Shown in pieces: positions 1 through 4,419 of a stretch of DNA of 6,598 bases; the first letter of the stretch is position 1; the number at the start of each line of letters is the position of its first letter. The translations under genes and the position numbers were made by a program. Source of the stretch: an uncultured Bacillota bacterium (GTDB lineage Bacteria > Bacillota_I > Bacilli_A > RF39 > UBA660); NCBI GenBank assembly GCA_948466105.1, contig CAOJZR010000033.1, forward strand, positions 1 through 6,598, in the 5' to 3' direction. The notes below the pieces were generated by a model that was not told the DNA's origin, did no database searches, and saw only the letters and a program-made list of their open reading frames with translations.

Positions 1-1
1 T

Positions 2-409
2 AAAGTTACTATTCTATCTACTGATAATAACAACAAAGACTTGATGATTGATAAATTAACAAAGGAAAATAAGAATTTTAAAAATAATAGCGAACTAATC
101 AAAAAAAATAAAATCATTAAGGAGCAAAAATCTACTATCAATGAACAAAAACAAGAAATTGGTAGATTAAGCGAATTAGTAGATATTTTGAATAATACTG
201 TTGATAGTATGAAAATCAAGTTTGAAAAAGAAGTTGAAAAGTGGAAAAATCTATTTAAAAAAATGTGTAAGGCAATAGATAAAGTTTTAGGTAGAGATAA
301 ACCTAAAGAACGTTTAGAAGATTATGAAGATATTGCTGATGCAATTAACTATGGTTACTACAGCAAAAATAACGATAAAGATAAAGATGATTATGAAATT
401 GGAATGTAG
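2..409 (+). CDS. 3' end of a coiled-coil protein, possibly the C-terminal tail of a MobV-type relaxase (5' partial)
   Basis: The reading frame is open from base 2 to the TAG at 407-409, giving at least 136 residues. The first possible starts inside the window (TTG at 41, ATG at 44) have no ribosome binding site before them, so the gene almost certainly begins upstream and only its C-terminus is seen. The visible part is very rich in Lys, Glu, Asn and Asp. About 75 residues form a long predicted coiled coil, followed by a segment with Trp and Phe (EKWKNLFKKMCKAIDKVLGR) and a charged tail ending DDYEIGM. No catalytic motif is visible. Mob/Pre (MobV) relaxases commonly have a conserved N-terminus and a coiled-coil C-terminus, and lie near the integrase in mobilisable elements. 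That identity is an inference from composition and context; a replication or structural protein is also possible. The next gene starts 14 bases downstream, so this is an operon. Confidence 0.7.
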   Translation, partial: KVTILSTDNNNKDLMIDKLTKENKNFKNNSELIKKNKIIKEQKSTINEQKQEIGRLSELVDILNNTVDSMKIKFEKEVEKWKNLFKKMCKAIDKVLGRDKPKERLEDYEDIADAINYGYYSKNNDKDKDDYEIGM

Positions 410-423
410 AAAGGAGCATTTAT

Positions 424-630
424 ATGATGGAAGTTATTATTGATAAAAACACTACTATTGATAAAGAAAAATTGATAATTGAATCACTAGAATTATCACT
501 TAAAGAAGATAAAGCTAGAGATGATAAAAAAAGTATAAAATACCATACAATGGCTTTAGAAGAACACAAAAAAGTTCTTTTTAATTTAGAAAAAAATAAA
601 TCAAATGAAATAGAAATGGAAAGGTTGTGA
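424..630 (+). CDS. small charged helical protein of unknown function, between a possible mobilisation gene and the integrase
   Basis: A 68-residue protein that I do not recognise. A good ribosome binding site, AAGGAG at 411-416, lies 7 bases before the ATG at 424. A second in-frame ATG at 427 is also possible, but the spacing favours the first. The protein is dominated by Lys, Glu, Asp, Leu and Ile, has no Cys or Trp, and has no membrane segment or signal peptide. It looks like two or three amphipathic helices and is probably cytosolic. Genes directly before an integrase are often excisionases, but I see no clear helix-turn-helix and the protein is not strongly basic, so I do not call it Xis. 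It ends in TGA at 628-630, only 4 bases before the integrase ATG, so the two are probably translationally coupled. Its tail, EIEMERL, resembles the tails of both neighbouring genes. Confidence 0.65.
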   Translation: MMEVIIDKNTTIDKEKLIIESLELSLKEDKARDDKKSIKYHTMALEEHKKVLFNLEKNKSNEIEMERL

Positions 631-634
631 TATT

Positions 635-1807
635 ATGTCGGTTAGTAGATTAGATCCCAAAAAATGGACTAAAGATGGTCGTAAATGGAATTTCCATGTA
701 CGATATAAAGATTTAGATGGTAAAACAAAGCAATATCAATCAAAGTTATTTAAAACGAAACCAGAGGCTCAAGAAGCAGAGAGAATTTTCCTTTTAGAAT
801 TAGATAAATATAGACCAGATAACAATATGACTTTTAGAGATTTATATTTAGCATTTTATAATTATCAAGAAGATAAAGTAAAAGAAACTACTCTACACAC
901 TTATAAAGATAGAATGCGATATATGGCACTTTTAGATAATATCAAAGTGAAAGAATTTAACTTACAACATTATGAAATGTGGCGAAAGAAAATTTTAGAA
1001 TATCCTTTATCAAATAGGACTAGAAATTATATTTACAAATTTTTAAAAACAATTATGAATTTTGGTACAAAGTGGTATGGTTTAAATTTCAATCAAATAT
1101 ATCCTAAAATGACTAATTTTACAAATCCAAATGAAATTAAAAAAGAAATGGAATTTTGGACTTATGAAGAATTTAGCAAATTTATTTCAGTAGAAGAAGA
1201 TTTAACATTTAAATGTTTATTTAAAACTTTATACTTTTGTGGACTTCGTAAAGGCGAAGCAAGAGCATTAAATTGGAATGATATTGATTTTACAAATGGT
1301 ACAATTAGAATCAATAAAGGGTTATCGGACAATGTAAATGGTAAAAAATATATCATAACAAGTCCTAAAACTCTCACAAGTAATAGAACACTACCTATTC
1401 CTAAAGAGTTGTTAAATGATCTAAAACAACTTAAAGAAAAAGTTATAGAGTTTACAAATTATAATGATAATTGGTTTGTATTTGGTAATGCTGTTCCACT
1501 AGGAGATGATACCATTAGGCGAAGAAAAAACAATAATTGTAAAGAGGCAAATGTTAAAGAGATAAGAATACACGATTTTAGACATTCTTGTGCCTCACTT
1601 TTAATCAATAATGGTGCAGACATAACACTTGTCGCTAAATTTTTAGGACACTCTAAAATTGATGAAACTTTAAATACTTACTCCCATATGTTTAAAAATA
1701 AGTTAAATAATATCATAGGGCTTATTGATAATCTAAATGAAAATGCAAAAAGTGATATTGTTATTGATTCTACAAAAAACAATGATGACTATGAAATGAG
1801 TTTATAA
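635..1807 (+). CDS. int: tyrosine site-specific integrase of a mobile element (Tn916/phage integrase type)
   Basis: A complete 390-residue tyrosine recombinase, the usual length for this group. Residues about 10-60 fit the three-stranded AP2-like arm-DNA-binding domain (KWNFHVRYKDLDGKTKQY). Residues about 65-165 are the SAM-like core-binding domain. Residues about 175-355 are the catalytic domain. All catalytic residues are present: Arg205 in CGLRKGEA, Lys245 in SPKT, His313 and Arg316 in HDFRHS, His339 in LGHS, and the nucleophile Tyr349 in NTYSHMF. The protein should therefore be active in integrating and excising the element through a covalent 3'-phosphotyrosine intermediate. The ATG at 635 has AAAGG at 620-624 inside the previous gene, and the 4-base gap suggests coupled translation. 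The gene is followed by a terminator and probable arm-binding repeats, the usual layout at an element end. The C-terminus continues about 40 residues past the catalytic Tyr and ends NDDYEMSL, like the tail of the gene two upstream. Confidence 0.96.
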   Translation: MSVSRLDPKKWTKDGRKWNFHVRYKDLDGKTKQYQSKLFKTKPEAQEAERIFLLELDKYRPDNNMTFRDLYLAFYNYQEDKVKETTLHTYKDRMRYMALLDNIKVKEFNLQHYEMWRKKILEYPLSNRTRNYIYKFLKTIMNFGTKWYGLNFNQIYPKMTNFTNPNEIKKEMEFWTYEEFSKFISVEEDLTFKCLFKTLYFCGLRKGEARALNWNDIDFTNGTIRINKGLSDNVNGKKYIITSPKTLTSNRTLPIPKELLNDLKQLKEKVIEFTNYNDNWFVFGNAVPLGDDTIRRRKNNNCKEANVKEIRIHDFRHSCASLLINNGADITLVAKFLGHSKIDETLNTYSHMFKNKLNNIIGLIDNLNENAKSDIVIDSTKNNDDYEMSL

Positions 1808-1809
1808 TG

Positions 1810-1854
1810 AATAAGGAAACTGGTATATTATTATGCTAGTTTCCTTATTTTTTT
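1810..1854 (+). terminator. intrinsic terminator of the integrase operon
   Basis: A perfect 12-bp stem (AATAAGGAAACT at 1810-1821 with AGTTTCCTTATT at 1838-1849) extends inward by further pairs including G-T wobbles. A run of eight T follows at 1847-1854 around the stem end. It begins 3 bases after the integrase stop codon and ends the plus-strand operon before the attachment region. Confidence 0.92.
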
Positions 1855-1884
1855 ATGTTTTAATTTCTTAAAAAAACCTAAATT

Positions 1885-1904
1885 TGTTACATAACTGTTA
1901 CATA
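1885..1904 (+). repeat. paired TGTTACATA direct repeats, probable integrase arm-type sites
   Basis: TGTTACATA occurs at 1885-1893 and again at 1896-1904, an 11-base period, or about one helical turn. Short tandem TGTTACA-like repeats between integrase gene and attachment core are typical arm-binding sites for integrases with an AP2-like N-terminal domain, which this integrase has. The repeats are seen directly; the binding role is inferred. Confidence 0.6.
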
Positions 1905-1906
1905 AA

Positions 1907-1985
1907 GGCATATTTTAAAAATGTAAAATGCTCCAAACCCTTATAAATAAAGGGATAAAAAAAGTGTCCAGCATTTCTGCTGGAC
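1907..1985. other. probable attachment-site region at the integrase end of the element
   Basis: Three inverted repeats lie just beyond the arm-like repeats. The first is GGCAT with an imperfect partner ending in ATGCTC (1907-1932). The second is CCCTT-ATAAATA-AAGGG at 1938-1954, with a 7-base spacer. The third is GTCCAGC-ATTTCT-GCTGGAC at 1966-1985, with a 6-base spacer. Tyrosine integrases cut at inverted core sites flanking a 6-8 base overlap, so either of the last two could be the crossover site. The third is also the terminator of the small RNA encoded on the other strand, which fits the habit of integrases of targeting the 3' end of RNA genes. The exact att core cannot be fixed without the element's other end. 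Confidence 0.4.
1957..1985 (-). terminator. intrinsic terminator of candidate small RNA 1
   Basis: On the minus strand a perfect 7-bp G+C-rich stem (GTCCAGC/GCTGGAC) with a 6-base loop is followed by AC and seven T (complement of 1957-1963). recG has no visible terminator of its own directly after its stop, so this hairpin may also end readthrough transcripts from recG. Confidence 0.88.
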
Positions 1986-2053
1986 TTCAGGGGGTTTTGG
2001 TGAGAACTCTTATAATTAATATCATAAGAATTCCCGCGTGATAGAATCACGCT
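1957..2053 (-). ncRNA. candidate small RNA 1: three hairpins with a C-rich linker, converging on the integrase
   Basis: This is predicted to be a transcript of about 97 nt with its own promoter and terminator and no plausible protein. In 5' to 3' order it has a 7-bp hairpin (GCGTGAT/ATCACGC, 2052-2036), a 12-bp hairpin with two G-T pairs (GGGAATTCTTAT/ATAAGAGTTCTC, 2035-2002, 10-base A/T loop), an unpaired linker ACCAAAACCCCCTGAA (2001-1986), and the terminator hairpin. An unpaired C-rich stretch beside stable hairpins is a feature of Bacillota regulatory RNAs that bind G-rich ribosome binding regions, such as RsaE/RoxS and the streptococcal csRNAs, but the sequence does not match those as I know them. 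The RNA appears chromosomal and its 3' end abuts the mobile element's probable attachment site. The start is estimated as 7 bases after the -10 element and could differ by a few bases. It could also be an uncharacterised riboswitch-like element without a downstream gene. Confidence 0.6.
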
Positions 2054-2059
2054 ACAATA

Positions 2060-2088
2060 ATTATAAGTTAAATTGTAATAAAAGTCAA
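2060..2088 (-). promoter_or_regulatory. sigma-A-type promoter for candidate small RNA 1
   Basis: On the minus strand the -35 element is TTGACT (2088-2083), the spacer is exactly 17 bases, and the -10 element is a consensus TATAAT (2065-2060). The expected start is near 2053, at the base of the first hairpin. Among A+T-rich intergenic sequence, a near-consensus pair with ideal spacing and a terminator about 100 bases downstream is strong support for a real transcript. Confidence 0.8.
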
Positions 2089-2145
2089 TCACTATTTTTT
2101 TATTTTTATAAGTAAGTTTTTTTATTACTATACAATATTAATATT

Positions 2146-4131
2146 TCAATCCAAATTAGTAGAAAATTCAATAAGCTTTCGCAAGTATTTATTTTCATCA
2201 CTTAAATAATCATCGCTATTTAAAAATTTATCACTATCTTCTTTACATTTAAGTAAAATTTTATAATCTCTTTTTAAATCCGCTACACCAAATGTCATAT
2301 CACCGCTTTGCTTAAAGCCAAACAAGTCACCACTACCTCTAAGCAAAAAATCCTCTTCACTTATCTTAAATCCATCGCTTGTTTCTTCTAAAATCTCTAA
2401 ACGCTTAGAATCCTTATTACTTATAAGTAAACAATAAGATTGCAAACTATTACGTCCTACTCTACCTCTTAATTGATGAAGCGTAGATAATCCAAATCTA
2501 AACGCATCAAAAATAACAATCATAGTTGCATTTTTAACATCAACACCAACTTCTATAACTGTTGTACTAATAAGAATTTGAATAATATTATTTTTAAAAT
2601 CATCCATAATTTTATCTTTATCATCATTACTCATCTTACCATGGAGTACTCCAATTTTGTATAACTTGCCAAAAGCTTTGTGCATCTTCTCATTTAATAT
2701 ATCAACATTCGTTAAATCAATTTTATCACTTTCCTCAATTAATGGTGCAATAACATATACCTGATGCTTTTGCTTTAATTCACTATACATATTTTCTAAA
2801 ACACACTTCATCTCTTGCTCTTTATAAACTTTTGTAATTATCTCTTTTCTGCCATTTGGCATCGAATGAATACTTGATATTTCCATATCCCCATATAACG
2901 TCAGAGCATATGTTCTAGGAATTGGCGTAGCACTCATATATAAAATATCAGGAATTAAACCTTTATTTTTTAAATTACTACGCTGATTCACGCCAAAACG
3001 ATGCTGTTCATCCGTAATGACAAGTCCTAAATTATTATATTTAACATTATCACTAATTAAAGCATGTGTTCCTATAACAACACAATTTTGTGTTTCAATT
3101 TTATCATATATTTGTCTTTTTTCTTTTGCTTTCAACTTACCTGTTAACAATACAACTTCAATATCATATTGTGAAAAAATTTTTTTAATATTATCATAAT
3201 GCTGTAATGCTAATATTTCTGTTGGTGCCATAAGAGCTCCTTGATAACCACTTATATAATTAATATATAAAGCAATAATAGCCACAATAGTCTTACCACT
3301 ACCAACATCACCTTGTAATAAGCGATTCATTCTTTTATTAGAAGTTAAATCATTATAAATTGCCTCCACAGCAAGAAATTGATCATTAGTAAGCGTAAAT
3401 GGTAAAGCCTTAATAAATTTTAACACTAGATTATAATCCACTTCTCTAACTAATCCTTGACTACTCATCTTATTATTTTTTAAATAATTCATCTCTAACA
3501 TAAAAATAAAAAGTTCTTCATATATTTGTCTTTTTATAGCTTCTTTTAGTACTTTAGGATTTTCTGGAAAATGAATATTATAAATACTATCCTTTTTATT
3601 TAAAAAATTATACTTTTTTTCTAAAGTTTTTGGAATATAACTAATAAATTCAAAATTGTTTAAAGCTTCTTTAACATAACTAGCTATTCCCATACTATTT
3701 ATACCATTTACAGTATGATAAACACCATCAATATGCGCCTTAACTATTCTACCAAACCTGATTTCATTAGCTACAATCGTATTATGATTTTTATCATATT
3801 TACCACTTACAGTCACTTCAAGACCAGGTGTTAATCTACTTTTTAAAAAACCACGATTAAAAATAATGACAGTACAAATTTTAGAGCCGACATTAATTCT
3901 AAATGTCATTTTATCCAATTTTCTATTTATGTAGAAAACATTAGGATTGTTTTCTACAGTTCCATCTATAGTTATTTTATCATCTTGTTGTAATAAAGTA
4001 ATATCACTTCTTTTTATAATATCATATCTAAATGGATAAAAATTTACTAAATCATTAATACTTTTTATATTAAGGCGATTTAAAATTTTTTCTCCTTTAG
4101 GACCAATTCCTTTTATATCTGTAAGTTGCAT
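2146..4131 (-). CDS. recG: ATP-dependent DNA helicase RecG
   Basis: A complete 661-residue RecG, the branch-migration helicase that remodels stalled replication forks and Holliday junctions. The N-terminus has a helix-hairpin-helix-like stretch (DIKGIGPKGEKIL), then the wedge/OB-fold domain at about 50-130. The superfamily 2 motor motifs are all present: Walker A GDVGSGKT at 274-281, motif Ia APTEILALQHY at 302-312, DEQH at 374-377, SATPIPRT at 400-407, motif V around TTVIEVGVDV at 523-532, and QLRGRVGR at 553-560. The RecG C-terminal segment LLRGSGDLFGFKQSG (596-610) carries the translocation motif. The ATG at 4131 is supported by AAGGAG (4144-4139), 7 bases upstream, and by alignment with the usual RecG start. 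The stop is TGA at 2148-2146. It appears to be a single-gene unit with its own promoter and is intact, so the neighbouring element did not disrupt it. Confidence 0.97.
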   Translation of the reverse strand: MQLTDIKGIGPKGEKILNRLNIKSINDLVNFYPFRYDIIKRSDITLLQQDDKITIDGTVENNPNVFYINRKLDKMTFRINVGSKICTVIIFNRGFLKSRLTPGLEVTVSGKYDKNHNTIVANEIRFGRIVKAHIDGVYHTVNGINSMGIASYVKEALNNFEFISYIPKTLEKKYNFLNKKDSIYNIHFPENPKVLKEAIKRQIYEELFIFMLEMNYLKNNKMSSQGLVREVDYNLVLKFIKALPFTLTNDQFLAVEAIYNDLTSNKRMNRLLQGDVGSGKTIVAIIALYINYISGYQGALMAPTEILALQHYDNIKKIFSQYDIEVVLLTGKLKAKEKRQIYDKIETQNCVVIGTHALISDNVKYNNLGLVITDEQHRFGVNQRSNLKNKGLIPDILYMSATPIPRTYALTLYGDMEISSIHSMPNGRKEIITKVYKEQEMKCVLENMYSELKQKHQVYVIAPLIEESDKIDLTNVDILNEKMHKAFGKLYKIGVLHGKMSNDDKDKIMDDFKNNIIQILISTTVIEVGVDVKNATMIVIFDAFRFGLSTLHQLRGRVGRNSLQSYCLLISNKDSKRLEILEETSDGFKISEEDFLLRGSGDLFGFKQSGDMTFGVADLKRDYKILLKCKEDSDKFLNSDDYLSDENKYLRKLIEFSTNLD

Positions 4132-4152
4132 TTTCCATCTCCTTATAATAAG

Positions 4153-4181
4153 ATTATAACAAACATTCGTTCTTAAAGCAA
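4153..4181 (-). promoter_or_regulatory. recG promoter
   Basis: On the minus strand TTGCTT (4181-4176) and a consensus TATAAT (4158-4153) are separated by exactly 17 bases. The predicted start near 4146 gives a very short leader of about 15 bases that contains the recG ribosome binding site. The A/T-rich tract upstream could act as an UP element. Confidence 0.7.
4160..4173 (-). promoter_or_regulatory. candidate LexA/DinR (SOS) operator inside the recG promoter
   Basis: The minus-strand 14-mer AGAACGAATGTTTG fits the Bacillus DinR consensus CGAACRNRYGTTYC at 12 of 14 positions, missing only the two outermost bases. It lies wholly between the -35 and -10 elements, where a repressor would block polymerase. 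The match is seen directly; LexA control of recG is an inference and is not a general feature of Bacillota. Confidence 0.4.
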
Positions 4182-4210
4182 TCTTTTTTACTATTTAAGT
4201 TATTTTTTTC

Positions 4211-4239
4211 TTGACAAAACAATATTTATGTATTAGTAT
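4211..4239 (+). promoter_or_regulatory. sigma-A-type promoter for candidate small RNA 2
   Basis: A consensus -35 TTGACA (4211-4216) is followed by a 17-base spacer and the -10 element TAGTAT (4234-4239), one mismatch from TATAAT. The expected start is near 4246, directly at the 5' arm of the first hairpin. It is divergent from the recG promoter about 30 bases away. Confidence 0.75.
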
Positions 4240-4245
4240 ATACAG

Positions 4246-4347
4246 TACCAATTCGAGTTAGGCGGATTGGTAAGCTAGTATCACACTAGCCAACCCCTTT
4301 TTATTCTTTTATGAACAGTTTTCTCAGGGGGGAACTGTTCTTTTTTT
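4246..4347 (+). ncRNA. candidate small RNA 2: two hairpins, C-rich linker and G-rich terminator loop, between recG and nifJ
   Basis: This is predicted to be a transcript of about 102 nt with its own promoter and terminator. It has a 9-bp hairpin with one G-T pair (TACCAATTC 4246-4254 with GGATTGGTA 4264-4272), a perfect 6-bp hairpin (GCTAGT 4274-4279 with ACTAGC 4285-4290, loop ATCAC), an unpaired stretch CAACCCC running into a T-rich tract (4291-4312), and a terminator with a 12-base loop TTCTCAGGGGGG. No gene follows on this strand: the next one is nifJ, read in the opposite direction. It therefore does not look like a riboswitch or leader for a downstream gene. Its plan (hairpins, CCAA..CCCC linker, terminator) resembles candidate small RNA 1. 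I do not recognise the family. The promoter and terminator make transcription likely; the function is unknown. Confidence 0.6.
4313..4347 (+). terminator. intrinsic terminator of candidate small RNA 2, with a G6 loop
   Basis: A perfect 8-bp stem (GAACAGTT 4313-4320 with AACTGTTC 4333-4340) is followed at once by seven T (4341-4347). The 12-base loop ends in six G, which is unusual in such A+T-rich DNA and suggests the loop is used for pairing. Confidence 0.92.
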
Positions 4348-4353
4348 ATTCTA

Positions 4354-4390
4354 ATAAAAAAAAACTCTTTTAGCAAATACTAAAAAAGTT
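4354..4390 (-). terminator. intrinsic terminator of nifJ
   Basis: On the minus strand an 11-bp stem with one G-T pair (AACTTTTTTAG/CTAAAAGAGTT, 4390-4363) and 6-base loop is followed by a T-run (complement of the A-run at 4355-4362). It begins about 30 bases after the nifJ stop. It converges on the terminator of small RNA 2 without overlapping it. Confidence 0.85.
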
Positions 4391-4419
4391 AAAATATATG
4401 TTTTTTACTTACAAATAAA

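Noticed and set aside
1162..1377. 71-codon minus-strand open frame inside the integrase gene
   Set aside because: It is antisense to the conserved catalytic domain of the integrase and has no start signals; a shadow frame.
1989..2024. Short minus-strand frame (ATG, about 12 codons, TGA) inside candidate small RNA 1, which could be a leader peptide
   Set aside because: The ATG lies by the loop of a strong hairpin, has no proper ribosome binding site, and there is no gene after the terminator to attenuate.
1898..2092. 64-codon minus-strand open frame downstream of recG
   Set aside because: It would start at a GTG without a ribosome binding site inside the small RNA promoter and run through the RNA's hairpins and terminator. 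The sequence reads as a structured RNA, not a gene.
2089..2145. A terminator directly after recG
   Set aside because: The segment is A/T-rich with only a weak bulged stem and no T-run in the recG direction. Readthrough to the terminator at 1957-1985 is more likely.
3017..3199. 60-codon plus-strand open frame inside recG
   Set aside because: It is antisense to the recG helicase motifs; a shadow frame caused by A+T-rich codon use.
4267..4293. Alternative pairing TTGG (4267-4270) with CCAA (4290-4293) in small RNA 2 as a riboswitch-like switch
   Set aside because: It is only 3-4 pairs, breaks part of a 9-bp and a 6-bp helix, and no downstream gene exists to be controlled.
4311..4373. Plus-strand frame starting at ATG 4311 through the terminator of small RNA 2
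   Set aside because: It has no ribosome binding site and reads through the terminator hairpin, its T-run and the nifJ terminator.
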